Assembly: GCA_949130485.1 (NCBI GenBank)
Contig: OX422197.1
Location: 8,136,212-8,200,211, forward strand
DNA: 64,000 nucleotides
DNA from: Agelas oroides
Taxonomy: Eukaryota; Porifera; Demospongiae; Agelasida; Agelasidae
Direction of reading: 5' to 3'
Numbering within the stretch: the stretch's first letter is position 1; every line of letters begins with the position of its first letter. Below the pieces are notes generated by a model. It was not told where the DNA came from and made no database searches. It was given only the letters and a program-made list of their open reading frames with translations. Positions 10,737-25,881 of the stretch are shown here, piece by piece. The position numbers and the translations under genes were made by a program.

Positions 10737-11228
10737 CTCCTGGGGGAGGAGGGAGAGGGGGGGAGGGGGGGAGGGGACTAAGCTGCTAGATTGTACTATC
10801 ACCGCGATGGGTATTATACAACATTCCACAAATAAAATTTGTACTCGTACTGACAGACGAGAGTCTATCTTCGCAACCTATCTGATCAGAAGCCTGTCTG
10901 CACCTGTCCGGCCGGTCGGTCACAGTACTTCAGTCAGGGAGCTAATTAGTCTACTGCATAATGAATTCAATAATTAGTCTACTGCATAATGAATTCAATT
11001 ATATACGTCACAGCCGCAGCGCAGCTAACTCAGGTAGCCTCGTGCGCAGACTGCTTGTAGGTATGTTTTTACCAGCTACAATGGAAAGACTATAGTCCTA
11101 AAATCATGGAAGATCAGCAGACATGCACAACATGCTGAAGAGGATAAATTGTCTGTCTGTCTGTCTATCTATCTATCTGAAAGATGTATTTTATTTGCAG
11201 GGTTGAATGATGGCGAAAAAAGACATTG

Positions 11229-11301
11229 AGATCCAGCCAGGATTCGAACCTGGGTCTTCTGAATGATAGCCAGATGCTCTTACCAACTGAGCCACTGGAG
11301 C
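11229..11301 (-). tRNA. tRNA-like sequence, probably a SINE head
   Basis: A 73-base cloverleaf: D arm GCTC-AGTTGGTAA-GAGC, anticodon stem TCTGG/TCAGA with loop CTATCAT (anticodon ATC), T arm CCAGG-TTCGAAT-CCTGG, and an acceptor stem with one mismatch. A- and B-box promoters look intact. ATC is not the usual eukaryotic Asp anticodon (GTC), and the body is repeated nearby with another anticodon, so a SINE or pseudogene is more likely than a working tRNA. Confidence 0.5.
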
Positions 11302-11983
11302 TCTGGCATTGGAGCAGAGGATAGATGGCATTTATCCATAGACACAGTTCGATTCTCAGGCTGGATCTTTCTTAGGCTGGCATAAACACTTTGTATGGCT
11401 TTTCTTCGGAAGGAGAAATGTTTCCGGTCGGCTCCTATAAATGGGGGTTCTGACGGCACATACAAAGTGGCTGCTGCTATTACCCAGTTCACTGGTGGCA
11501 GCAAAAGTACCTTGGTACTAATCATGCAGAGTTAGCCTAGAAAGATCCAGCCTGAGAATAGGGGCTTTCCAAAACCCACCCACTTTTGGGGAGTACCTCT
11601 GATTGTCCTGAATTTTAGATATGACTTAGTACTCATTAGGAAGAGACTAAGTTGAAAATTTGAGCTGGATAGCATGTTTAGTTTCTGAGATCTGCACACT
11701 CAAAATTTCAGTTTTCCCATACATTTTAATAGCTAGGACCCAATCTGGCCCCAATCTCCATCTAAATATACAGGAAAGTTTCAAACTTGAAGCCTGCATA
11801 TCCAACGAATGAAACATGGTATAAAGCTGAAATTTGCAAGTCAGTCTGCAGTCATAGAGTACTAACTATGGTAGGTAGATCAAGATGCTGGGAGAAAATT
11901 TAATGGAGGGGGCGTGGTTTTGGAAAGCCCCTGAGCAGTATCTATGGATAAATGCCATCTCTATGCTCTGCTCCAATGCCAGA

Positions 11984-12056
11984 GCTCCAGTGGCTCAGTT
12001 GGTAAGAGCATCTGACTGGAATTCAGAGGACCCAGGTTCGAATCCTGGCTGGATCT
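11984..12056 (+). tRNA. tRNA-like sequence, probably a SINE head
   Basis: Same body as 11229-11301, on the opposite strand. The anticodon arm differs (TCTGA-CTGGAAT-TCAGA, anticodon GGA). GGA would be Ser, yet the long variable arm of tRNA-Ser is absent and there is a mismatch in the acceptor stem. Both points argue against a functional tRNA. Confidence 0.5.
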
Positions 12057-12131
12057 CAATGTCTTTTTTCTCTATCTATCTATCTATCTGTCTATCTGGT
12101 TTGGTTTGAAATTGCTGCTCAGGTAATCCTG

Positions 12132-12768
12132 ATGGATCCACAAGCGTCTCAGACGGTGTCACACACCCGTTACAAAGACATCACACCCTACACCACTAAG
12201 GACGGTTCCATCATCCGGGAGCTCATGCACCCCAGTATCCATGGCAACATAAACCAGAGCTTTGCGGAGGCAGAGGTGCCAGTAGGGGAGTGTACATTCC
12301 TGCATGTGCATGAAAAATCAGAGGAGATATACCACATCACTGCCGGACAGGGGATGATGAGCCTTGGGGGCAGGGAGTTTCAGGTGAGAGGAGGGTGGGG
12401 AGGGTGGGGGCCTTTGTGGGATGGGATGAAGTTTTAGGTGAGGGGTGAGAGGATAAGTAACTCCAGTGTGTGTGAGTATGGGTGTTGGGGGAGGATGAAA
12501 TATGAATGGTTTAATTATAATGTTTTATCCTGAAGAGGATGGGAGGAGGCAAGTGACAGTGTACATTAATTATGCATGGTTTAGTGGATGATTCATTATT
12601 ACATCATAGGTACAGTCTGGAGACACAGTGTGTATCAACCCCAAGTTGGAGCACTGCATCAGAAACACGGGCCAGGAGCCGCTGAGAATCCTATGTGCCT
12701 CCTCACCTCCCTACAGCCATGACGACACAACAGTCGTTGGACAACAGCCACGTGCACCTAATACATAG
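12132..12768 (+). CDS. Single-domain cupin protein
   Basis: Small beta-barrel metal-binding protein of 136 residues from two exons, 12132-12383 and 12610-12768. Cupin motif 1 is visible around residues 56-75 as FLHVHEKSEEIYHI--GQG, with His, His and Glu metal ligands. Motif 2 follows the splice as GDTVCINPKLEHCIRNTG, with the fourth ligand His. The substrate cannot be inferred; single-domain cupins include isomerases, dioxygenases and binding proteins. The ATG at 12132 lies about 60 bases beyond the inverted tRNA element. It converges on the MFS gene, and an AATAAA at 12855 fits as its polyadenylation signal. Confidence 0.85.
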
Positions 12769-12854
12769 TGGTACAATCACAACGTTCCCTGGATATATTA
12801 ACATTGAATGTCAGCTCAGATGCGTAAAAATAATGACCATATGAAATGAATTGA

Positions 12855-12860
12855 AATAAA
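12855..12860 (+). promoter_or_regulatory. Candidate cupin-gene polyadenylation signal
   Basis: AATAAA, 87 bases after the stop, in AT-rich DNA between the convergent cupin and MFS genes. Confidence 0.55.
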
Positions 12861-13020
12861 ATTAATGATTTGTGCAGTTTTCACACTGAAAATGAAAATT
12901 TAGATATGACGTAATGATCAGATACAATATAATTTATATGCAGTTCTGCATACAGAAAATGTATAAAAAATTTTGTGCATAAATATATGATAAAATGTCT
13001 TGAATGGTTACCCCAATTGA

Positions 13021-16155
<3,135 letters not shown>

Positions 16156-17286
16156 CTTGAGGAGGGAGGGGGTAGGGAGGAGAAGAGGAGGAGGGGAAAG
16201 TAGGGGATTGTAGGAGGGCAGGAGGAACCCAACCAAAGTCAATAGACCTTTTATACCACAACTGTTAATCAGATTCATAGCTTCTTGATGCCATTGGCAA
16301 CTGTTAATCAGATTCATAGCTTCTTGATGCTATTGGCAACTGTTGATCAGATTCATAGCTTCTTGATGCCATTGGCAACTGTTAATCATATTCATAGCTT
16401 CTTGATGCCATTCACAGGAAGTATCATGGCAATGATAACAGGAAGTTTTGGTCATGCCCCTTGTGGGATAGAACTGAACACTTCTTGGGAATAGAAAAAC
16501 TTTAAAAGGGTCCAGTTACTATAGAGTAAGGTGCTAGCTAGCAGAGAGAACTTCCCAAGGTAGCCACCAGCTCTTTGGTTTCTGCATCCCTATTATTAGT
16601 AACCCTCAGAGCATGTTTCTACCCCGCCAAGGGGCATGGCCGGAAATGCATGTAAAAGATCAATAGATGTTTCTAACCCACCAAGAAATCAATGGAAGAC
16701 CATAAACAACGTTGGCAAAACTCTAGAGGTAAAGTGAGTATATAATAGGGCCTCAATTAGGCTGTCCATTAAATAGGGATACACCCCTTACTGCGACTAA
16801 TTTGTCCTAGGAAAAGTTTTACGTAATTTTCTATTGCCCATAATTTCCTAAATTATAAATATAAATCCTCCGTACACTCCCATAGTGTGAAAGACTAAAT
16901 AAGACTAAATTTCTACCCATGGTAGACAATACTTATGTTCTCAACAGGGGGTAAACCCGATGTACCAGAACCAGGTAGACACCGTTCGCTTGAGGCCGAC
17001 ATTTATGTGCTGATTAGCAAGAGTGTCCTCACTTCAGGGGGAGAACTCAGTATTATCGTACTTACGACTGTCCTGCCGTCAGCTTCGTTTTCGCTTTTGC
17101 CTTCCCATCATCACTTCCTTTGTTTTCGTTCGCGAAGAGGGCGGAGCTGAAGACGCGCATGCGCAGAACTGTAACTGGTTCCGTACATCCCACGTGTGCC
17201 TGTTTTCTTTGTTTACGCACGCTGCCGACCCGAATCTCACCTGTATTTCACCTCGTCTCCTGCCCTCCTGTCTGTTATTCGAAGAC
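16156..17286. promoter_or_regulatory. Divergent MFS / SWT1 upstream region
   Basis: It separates the MFS start (16155, minus) from the SWT1 start (17287, plus), so both promoters should lie here. A 39-bp minisatellite (TTCATAGCTTCTTGATGCCA unit, about four copies) covers 16258-16415. No TATA box or other named site is convincing. Confidence 0.5.
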
Positions 17287-19325
17287 ATGGCCATGATGTG
17301 GATGAAAGTGCGATCCAGGAGCCGCCCTGGAATGTACTACTACTTCAACCGCGCCACGCAAGAGAGTACGTGGAAAGAACCCCCCAGGCATCTGATCAGC
17401 GAGGTATGTCGCGCCTTGGGTCTTTAGTTGCTAGTGTTCTAAGGTACATAACATAGCGCATATTCTCAGTCAGGTAGAGATTGGGACTGAATCGACAACG
17501 TAGCAATGAGTCTCTATTGAATCATAACTGTTTTTCAACTAGAAGGCCCGGAACACATAATTCATGTATCTCCCTCAAGACATGGAACTAACTTGACCAC
17601 ACCTGGGGACATAGTTTGTATGGTTTCTTGACTGGGAGCTATTAAATTATAGGTGCTTTCATGCAAATGATATTCAAAATGATAACAGAAAGTTCCGAAG
17701 TGGGAAAGAAAGTGCGGCACTGTACGGGCGAGAGAGACATAGACAAGAGAAAAATCTGTCACAGAAACCATAGCTGGTCGCCGTCTTGGGAAGTTCTCTC
17801 TGCTAGGTAACGTACAGCACCTTGGCGTACCGCAGTAAGTACCTTATCCAGGACTGATACTTTCCAAGGCTGTCAGACCAGTGTCAAACAAGCATCTCCA
17901 TAGAGTGCAGTACAGTTCTTTCTCACCAGGAGGCGTGACCAGAACGTCTGGTTATAGCTTTGAATATAATTTGCTTTTCCTTACACGTAAAATTTGTGAA
18001 AGCATCTGTTAGAGGAGTATCTGTACACCCAATACTCCTCGTACTGTGTAGAGTGCAAATCTGTTTGTCTGCAGGAAGCCGAGAGTACAGGCAAAGCTGT
18101 CAAACCCTCCAGCAGTTCAGCGTCCACAGAAACTGCGACTCCTGTCAGCGGTCAAGTACCAACCGCAGACCGCAGACCTCTCCTAATGCGGCTGCAAGTT
18201 AACAATAACAATTCAGTGAATGGAGGTCCGAGGTCAGGCACCCAGAAGAACGGACGTACACAATCTTCCTCCTCTCCAACCACACCCATGGCAACAGGCG
18301 CACAGTCTGTCCCACGTCCCCGTTCCTCCTCCACCAGCGCAGGTGAAATAGTAGTCCAGGAGTTTCTGGAATGGGATTCTGACCTTAGTTAGCATATTTA
18401 TCCCTCTCCCATTCTTCTCCTCCTCTCCTTCCTCTTCTATCCCTTCTTTCGCCCTCTTCTTTCCTCCTCTCTGCCCTTCTTCCTCACCCTTCATCTATGC
18501 TTCCCACTTTCTCTGCCTCCCTCCCTCTCCTCCTTTCTCTCCTCTTCCTTTTCTCCCTTCCTTGCCCTCCTTTTCTCTCTTCCTTCCTTTTGCTTCCCTC
18601 CTCCTCTGCCACCCCCCTCTTTCCTTCCTTTCTCCTTCCTTCCATTTCTCTTTCCTCCCTCCTCCTCCCCCTCCCCCCACCCCCCCCCCCCCCCCCCCCA
18701 AACTCACAGCTTCTATCACTGAGGAGGCCATGGAGTGTGAGAGGTGGGGGACAGAGGAAGAGGTGGCCATGGACATGGATGTCAGTGAGACAGAACAACT
18801 TCAGCTCATCTCCCAAATCCAGTCTGCTCGTGACTCCCTCCTGCTCTCATCCTCCCTCGAGTCGTTTGGAATCCCACAAGACGCCTCCCCTGCCACCTTC
18901 TGTGTAAGTCACACGAGTATCTAGGCAACACACAAGAAGACCCCTCTCTTCTATGGTGATATATATAGTAACAAGGTGTATAACCTGTTACCTAGGCAAC
19001 ATAAGATGGTGGTGTTGGCTAGCCTGAGTAATGGGGAGGTTGCAATACCCTCTTCTGTGTGGCTTCCATTAGGGAACAGCTGTCTCACAGACACCATCCA
19101 TTGATACTACTTGACACTGTAAACAATAGATTTAACACCTTCCATTGATACTCTGTTAACATGATTAACAATCTACTCATTTACATAAACACCTGATTTA
19201 ACACGTCGAAACAAAGGTTGCTGCTAATCACTAGTGTAGGTGTCTCCTGTTTTTCTGTTTTTTGATCCATCTTTCTACCACACACACACACACACACACT
19301 CACACACACACACACACACACCATA

Positions 19326-19364
<39 letters not shown>

Positions 19365-22300
19365 AGAAACTCTACATCATCTTGGACACGAACGTACTTA
19401 TCTCCCATCTGCAGTTTTTGATTGAGTTGAAGGACTATGCCATTAAAGGGGTGGGACGCCCCATATTGGTGGTTCCGTGGGTCGTCATGCAGGAGTTAGA
19501 TGCTCTCAAAACACGTAGAAATACAGAAAAGAAGGCAAAGAGGGTCATCAACTTTTTACACTCTTGCTTCTCTGCTCGTCACCCTCGTGTGCGGGGAGAA
19601 ACTCTGGAGGAGGTAAGAGGGAGGAGAGAGGTGGGGGGTGCAGAGAGATAGGTAGATACATGGTTGGTGGGGGGGGGAGTGGCTGCTGCTGTGAACGTAA
19701 TGCAGAACATGTGGGAGGAGGGTGGGGAGGGAGGAAAGAAGTTGAGGGAAGAAGGGGTGGAGAGGGAGGAAGGGGGTGGAGATGGGGGGTGGGGGAGGTT
19801 ACTAATTGTGAATGTGTGTGTTACATGATCGTGGGTGGATGGGGGAGGGGAAAGGATCGACTCTGCGACAACAATACTTGTGTCTACCCCCAGGTGCACA
19901 CAGAGGTGAGCAACATAGGTATCGCCAACAATGATGACAAGATTCTCCACTGCTGCCTCCTCTACCAGATGAAGGTCAAAGGTCAGTACTCTGACTAAGA
20001 GGTAGCCTGGGTGTTGTGACAACAACTTCTCTTCTCTCCTCCCTCTCTCTTCTCCACTTTCTCATTATTTTCTCTCTTTGCTTCACTCTCTCTCCTCCCT
20101 CCCCATCTCCTCTCCTCTCTCTCTCCTCCTTCCCCATCTCCTCTCTTCCTCTCTCTCTCCCTTAGTCCACCAGGGTGTGGTGGTACTGTTCAGCAATGAC
20201 ATACAGCTCTGCAGCAAAGCTATGATCAATGATGTCAAGGCGTTGAACAGAAAGGTACGTCATCATGCTGAATCTCCCATCAGTTGCTAAACCTGCAATT
20301 TGTTGTTGTTTGTGCTTACCACTTTGTTTATGTTTACCTACACACTTTGTTTTTGTTTACCTGCAGACTTTGTTTGATGTTTATGTTTACCTACACACTT
20401 TGTTTTTGTTTACCTGCAGACTTTGCTGACAGAGTTGCGAGTGATGTGCAGACACGCCACTGTCACCGCACCTACGTCGTACACGCAAACCAAAGGTGAG
20501 TCATCCTGGAGGTACCACCTCCATGACTCCACATCAAGGGGGAGGGAGGAGGGAAGGGTGAGAGGAAGAAAAGGAAAGTGGCACCCCTGGAGCTGTTACC
20601 ATTTCCTGGAAAGAGATGTCCTTTTCTCTCAAGCAGTTCTAATGGTCCCCTCTCTTGTGTGTCCTTCTTTCAGAGTTCTCTGAGCGGGTGGAACTGCAGA
20701 TGAGAACACAACAGCTCAGGAATATAGTAAGAGAGTTTCAATTTCAAAATGATTCAGCTGTTATATACTAGTCAGTAATACTATCAGTTGGTCAGTTATG
20801 TGTCATATGATCAGTGGTGTGTTGAGCCTCTAACACTTTGTCATTCTTCAAGTCTGAGGTGTGTCAAAGATCAACGGTGTGTCAATGTGTGTACTGAGTG
20901 ATTGGTGTGTCATGATCAACTGTGTGTCAATGTGTGTATTGAGTGATCGGTGTGTCAAAGATCAACGGTGTGTCAATGTGTGTACTGAGTGATTGGTGTG
21001 TCATGATCAACTGTGTGTCAATGTGTGTATTGAGTGATCGGTGTGTCATGATCAACTGTGTGTCAATGTGTGTATTGAGTGATCGGTGTGTCATGATCAA
21101 CGGTGTGTCAATGTGTGTATTGAGTGATCGGTGTGTCATGATCAACGGTGTGTCAATGTGTGTATTGAGTGATCGGTGTGTCATGATCAACGGTGTGTCA
21201 ATGTGTGTATTGAGTGATCGGTGTGTCAATGTGTGTATTGAGTGATCGGTGTGTCATGATCAACAGTGTGTCAATGTGTGTATTGAGTGATTGGTGTGTC
21301 ATGATCAACTGTGTGTCAATGTGTGTATTGAGTGATCGGTGTGTCATGATCAACTGTGTGTCAATGTGTGTATTGAGTGATCGGTGTGTCATGATCAACT
21401 GTGTGTCAATGTGTGTATTGAGTGATCGGTGTGTCATGATCAACTGTGTGTCAATGTGTGTATTGAGTGATCGGTGTGTCATGATCAACTGTGTGTCAAT
21501 GTGTGTATTGAGTGATCGGTGTGTCATGATCAACGGTGTGTCAATGTGTGTGCTGAGTGATCGGTGTGTCACGATCAACGGTGTGTCAATGTGTGTGCTG
21601 AGTGATCGGTGTGTCAAAGATCAACTGTGTGTCAATGTGTGTGCTGAGTGATCGGTGTGTCATATGATCAGTGGTGTGCTAAGCCACTAACACTTTGTCA
21701 TTCTTCGACTCCTCTGCATGTATCAATTGATCGGCGTATCACAAGTGGTCATCAGCACTTTGACCCTCTGCAGGCAGACAACATTCTTAGTGAGGCGGAG
21801 AGCCTCGGTCGGGAGGGTTTAGCTGCGGCCGTCAAGAGGGAGATGAGGGAGGCGTACAAAGAGGATGAACTATGGTCAGTAACAACTAAGGATGGGATGA
21901 GGATGGGATGAGGATGGAAGGGCAGAAGGGAGGATGGTGGGAAGGAGGGGATGAGGATGGTGGGAAGGAGGGGATGAGGATGGAAGGGCAGAAGGGAGGA
22001 TGGTGGGAAGGGAGGATGGTGGGAAGGAGGGGATGAGGATGGAAGGGCAGAAGGGAGGATGGTGGGAAGGAGGGAATGTAGTCTGGAAGGAGGGAAGGGA
22101 GGATGGTGGGAAGGAGGGGATGAGGATAGAAGGGCAGAAGGGAGGATGGTGGGAAGGAGGGGATGAGTCACTCATCTTCTCTTGTGTTTGTCTGCAGGAC
22201 GACTTTGGTCATAGTGAAACCACCATGGACATTGAAAGACCTTGTCCACCTCTTGGATAGGTGTGTGTGTGTGTGTGTGTGTGTTTGTGCGTGCGTGTAC

Positions 22301-25300
22301 GTGCATTTGTATTTGCCATTTGAGAGGAAGGAGATGTCTTACTTCATTCAGTGACCATTCTCTCATTCACACTAACTCTCGTGTAGACACTGGGTGGCCG
22401 TATTTATGTTTGTGCTAAACAGTCCAACGAGAGATGTTATCCATCTTCTCCAGAATCACGTCCGACACCGTAGTGGTAAGTACATCCACCATTGTAGAAA
22501 CATATGAGGCAAAATATTCCCAAAACCGCTGTGAGAAGGTTGATGTATACTCTGCTTCCATTTCAGCGATGCTCCCCACCTTCCAGGAGGTGCGGTACTT
22601 CCTCTCAAACATTCTCATTGTGCTCCAAGATTTCAGAAGGAGCTCCGAGTACGTTCTGGGTGTTGAGTTTTGAGGAATGAAAGTAACCGTCTGCCCCGTT
22701 CTCTCTATTTCTCCTTCCCCTTTCCTTGCCCTCCTTCCTCTCCCCGTCCCTCACCCCCTCCTCCCCCCTTCTCCTCTTCCCTCCCTTCCCCTCTTCCCTC
22801 CCCTTCCCCTCTTCCCTCCCCTTCCCCTCTTCCCTCCCCTTCCCCTCTTCCCTCCTCCTCTTCCCTCCCCTTCCCCTCTTCCCTCCTCTTCCCTCCTCTT
22901 TCCCTCCTCTTCCCTCCTCTTCCCTCCTCTTTCCCTCTTCCTCCCCTTCCCCTCTTCCCTCCCTTCCCCTCTTCCCTCCCCTTCCCCTCTTCCCTCCCCT
23001 TCCCCTCTTCCCTCCCCTTCCCCTCTTCCCTCCTCTTCCCTCCCCTTCCCCTCTTCCCTCCTCTTCCCTCCTCTTCCCCTCTTCCTCCCCTTCCCCTCTT
23101 CCCTCCTCTTCCCTCCTCTTCCTCCCCTTCCCCTCTTCCCTCCTCTTCCCTCCTCTTCCTCCCCTTCCCCTCTTCCCACCCTTCCTCCCCCCTTCCTCCC
23201 CCTCCCTCCACTCCTCCTCACAGTTGTGATGGTGTCCTCCCGTACTGCATCTCAGCTCTCCAAGTCCTCTCTCAGAAACTCAAAGAAGTTGAAAAAGAAG
23301 CTGCCTCCCAGGAAGCCCCTCACACACCCACACAGGTAGGCAACAGAACTTAGCTAGAAAATGATTTCCTGGGTGCATGATTTCTGGGGGGGGGGGGGGG
23401 GGAAGGGACATGATTTCCAGGGGACATGATTTCCATGGTAAATTTTTTTTCTTTGAACTATTTTATTTTTTTACAATAATCTACTAGCTTTCTCGAGTAT
23501 TCTTTGTTAATGGCCCTTTGGAATGCCTTGCCAGCTTGTGTGGGCTTTATCCCATCATTTCAGGTAGTTGTTGGTAATTTGTCTTGCCTTATTTGTCTTG
23601 TTCGTGTAAAGGCAAGCACACCTATTGGCTATTCCTTATTGTGTGATGATGCAAAATTGGTTCAACCTTTTTAGAGAAGACCAGTGCCGTTGCAGGTAGC
23701 TTCTCCACTGCCCTCCCCTTCCACCCACACGTTGCCCCCCACCCACACGTCGCCCTCCACTCCTTCCAACCCCCCACCGTTCCCCTCGGCAGAAGCACTG
23801 CAGCTACTTGCTAATAATGTTCCTATCATGGCCGCTGATCAACTGCAGTGGATACTCAGAGTCATTCTGGAGACAACAAAGTACTGCCAGTGAGTGTCCA
23901 GGGTATCCTAGCAACCAAGTGTCCTAGCAACCACTGAGTGTATCCTAGCAACCACTGAGTGTATCCTAGCAACCAAGAACACTGTACTGCCAGCTAGTGT
24001 TACAACCAGTGTGTGAAAGCAAGTAGAGATTTGTTTGGGGGAGGGAGAGAAATCCAAAATCGTGCCTTGCATCTTGCCGAACTATTAGCATTGCATAATA
24101 TGTAAGAGAGTATGCAGCATGTAGTGCCACTGTCATCCAATTTTGATTTGAGGCGGCCATAAACACAAGTTATTTGTGGTAATTTTCTCCCATGAGGTAA
24201 TCCCATGATTACATTCTTGAGGGTAATGTAGCAGTACATCAGATAGTCGTAAATTATCCTGCGTTAGCGTCCCTGGAAGGTAGCCAAGCTGTTGTCAGTC
24301 CATTAGAAGCTCAAATTGGTCCTTGACGTTTTAAATCTGCTAAGTAACTGTTTGTAGTTAATTAATGACCTCTTTTAGGAGAGAGTGAGTTAATTAATTA
24401 ACAAGTGTTTTCTGACGCCATTGTTTTGGGTATGTGTTAATTATGCTACAAAAGACATCACAAGGAAAACATTGATTTCAATCTCGGTAAATCAGAAATA
24501 TGTAAACATCTTTTGACCTCTTGTGTTGCGAATCCAAAACGTGCTAACCTAGAAATTGCCGTGCTAGGCTGACGCACTTGGTGTAACAGTGCGGACAAAA
24601 ACCCATAAACAAAAACAAATATGAGCAAAACAAAAACAAACCAACAGCGAAACACAGACCTGTTACACTGTGGTGATCCAGGCAATAGAGGTTAGTCTCG
24701 TTCCCAGACCATTGGTATGGTACATGCATGTAGTCTGGGAACGAGACTAGGATTGAAATGTTCCTAGTTCTGCTATGAAGTGAGATTAGAAAATGAAAGC
24801 CGGTAGTCACCGGAAATTGAACCCATGACTCCTGGTTTGAGCTGCCAATGCTCCTCCACTGTGTTACAACTACTGGACAACCACCAGCCCTGAAAATGCA
24901 GGGGTTACTGAATGCTTCAGTCACACACCTGGCAGCCACCACCACAGAGGAAGAAATGCTGCACAACTCTTTGTCTCTTCTCCTGTAGCACTCAGCTGAT
25001 GGAGACTGTTCAGAGGCCGCACTCACCTGCCGAGAGGAGCAACGCATCGTGGTACATTAAGCAGCTGTATGAGCTGCTGAACAAGATTGTCACTGCCTTG
25101 AACGCGTGAGGACATAACTCCTCCTTGTCCTTTCTTTTCTCCACTCTCCCTCTCTCCCTTCTTTCTCTTTCCCTCTCTCTTCTTTCCTCCTCCCCCTTCC
25201 CTTCCTTCTTTTCTCTTTCCCTCTCTCCCTTCTCTTTCCCTCTTGCTCTCCTCCCTCTTCCCTTACTTCTCCTATCCTCTTTGCTCTCCTCCCTCTTCCC

Positions 25301-25881
25301 TTCTCCTCACCTCCGTGTCTCCCCCTCTTCCAATCCAGTCTGGTGACATCACAGCTGAGTATTCCACGAATGCAAGAAACGCTTTCTTCCTTTGGCCTCT
25401 TCCTACAACATGTGAGTGCAGACCAAACGTCCCAGGTATCAGTGAACTCTCTTGTTTTCTCTCCAAAGATTCTCCAGGCAGGGAACCCGCTTACTTTGGA
25501 CAGTTTTTATCATCTCTTGTTATCTGAGGAGACCACGTGAGTTGGACCACTTGTGTCTTCAACTGTGATAGCTTTGTCGTTTTTCAATCATTCCTCCATT
25601 CCCCTACGGAATACGTTCTTCTGGTGTTTTAATACCCAATTCCAAGTTTGCAAGGTGATATGGTGTCAATTTTAGTTTCTTCCTCTCTTTCACACACACA
25701 CACACACACATGCATACACACACATACACACATGCACACACACACGCACACACACACACACATGCACACACACACACACAGCCAACTTCTACAAAGAGCA
25801 GTTCAAGAATACAGAGTGCTACTATTAGGACTCGAGAAATTTGCTCACCAATACCACCTTTTAAATCCCTTGGGTGTTTAG
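17287..25881 (+). CDS. SWT1: SWT1-like RNA endoribonuclease (WW + PIN + C-terminal helical domain)
   Basis: Nuclear mRNA-surveillance endonuclease family. Exons: 17287-17403, 18075-18342, 18710-18903, 19364-19612, 19894-19981, 20166-20254, 20420-20495, 20674-20726, 21774-21874, 22198-22260, 22387-22475, 22567-22648, 23224-23335, 23675-23889, 24989-25105, 25339-25411, 25478-25536, 25782-25881; phases close, 714 residues. Residues 5-33 form a WW domain (W5, YYYFN, W29, PP). A Ser/Thr-rich linker and an acidic stretch (VAMDMDVSETE) precede the PIN domain, which has LYIILDTNVLI, VVPWVVMQELD, NNDDKILHCCL and LFSNDIQLCSKA with the expected acidic residues. The rest matches the SWT1 C-terminal region: PPWTLKDLVHLLDRHWVAVF, DGVLPYCISALQ and a helical end. 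Remembered human SWT1 aligns over PIN and C-terminal parts. The WW exon is joined by phase and position only. Confidence 0.9.
18400..18700. repeat. Pyrimidine array before SWT1 exon 3
   Basis: About 300 bases of C/T-rich sequence plus a C-run, ending at CTCACAG, the acceptor of the 18710 exon. Confidence 0.92.
19281..19362. repeat. (CA)n acceptor of the PIN-domain exon
   Basis: Interrupted CA units run directly into CACACAG at 19363, the 3' splice site of the exon encoding the PIN domain start. Confidence 0.95.
20870..21661. repeat. 45-bp minisatellite in a SWT1 intron
   Basis: About 17 copies of a 45-bp unit (TGTGTCATGATCAACTGTGT then GTCAATGTGTGTATTGAGTG and ATCGG). Unit length is a multiple of three and no unit carries a stop in one frame of either strand, so open frames run through on both strands. 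They are repeats inside the 20727-21773 intron, not genes. Confidence 0.95.
21890..22165. repeat. GGAT-rich array after a SWT1 donor
   Basis: Units such as GAAGGGAGGATGGTGGGAAG and GAGGGGATGAGGATGG follow the donor at 21875 by about 15 bases. Confidence 0.9.
22715..23215. repeat. 500-base pyrimidine array before SWT1 exon 13
   Basis: CCCTCTTCCCTCCCCTTCC-type units fill the intron almost to its acceptor at 23223. Overlapping long open frames in all directions are low-complexity artefacts. Confidence 0.95.
24693..24749. repeat. CTCGTTCCCAG-family palindrome (GTC/GAC type)
   Basis: TAGTCTCGTTCCCAGAC pairs exactly with GTCTGGGAACGAGACTA about 23 bases away, in a SWT1 intron. Confidence 0.85.
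24795..24870 (-). repeat. Decayed tRNA-like (SINE) sequence
   Basis: Minus strand reads GTAGTTGTAACACAGTGGAG at the 5' side and GGGTTCAATTTCC near the 3' side, with GTAGT/ACTAC ends that pair. The A box is poor and T33 is missing, so this is a relic, not a tRNA gene. Confidence 0.35.
25690..25780. repeat. (CA)n acceptor of the last SWT1 exon
   Basis: Interrupted CA/CATA units end at CACAG (25781), directly before the final coding exon. A C/T array at about 25125-25338 similarly precedes the 25339 exon. Confidence 0.93.

Larger units (their letters stand above)
11215..12070. mobile_element. Inverted pair of tRNA-derived (SINE-like) arms
   Basis: Arms of about 128 bp at 11215-11342 and 130 bp at 11941-12070 are inverted copies, each with a tRNA-like body and a shared flank (TCTATGGATAAATGCCATC). 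Outside each arm lies a (TATC/TGTC)n tail, as in tRNA-derived SINEs. A second inverted pair (CTGGATCTTTCTT) lies inside near 11360 and 11540. No protein is encoded. Confidence 0.75.
10737..12131. other. Divergent UCK / cupin intergenic region
   Basis: It contains the UCK upstream region, a 31-bp tandem duplication near 10940-11000 (ATTAGTCTACTGCATAATGA), and the inverted tRNA-derived element at 11215-12070. No other gene is seen. Confidence 0.6.

Noticed and set aside
11229..12056. Functional tRNA-Asp and tRNA-Ser genes
   Set aside because: Wrong or rare anticodon (ATC), no long variable arm for Ser, acceptor mismatch, and SINE-like tails.
20927..21651. Repeat proteins on both strands
   Set aside because: 45-bp minisatellite within a SWT1 intron; openness on both strands is explained by unit length.
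22670..23353. 227-residue Pro-Ser-Leu frame and its antisense Arg-Gly-Glu frames
   Set aside because: Pyrimidine array; only the last part overlaps a real SWT1 exon, in its own frame.
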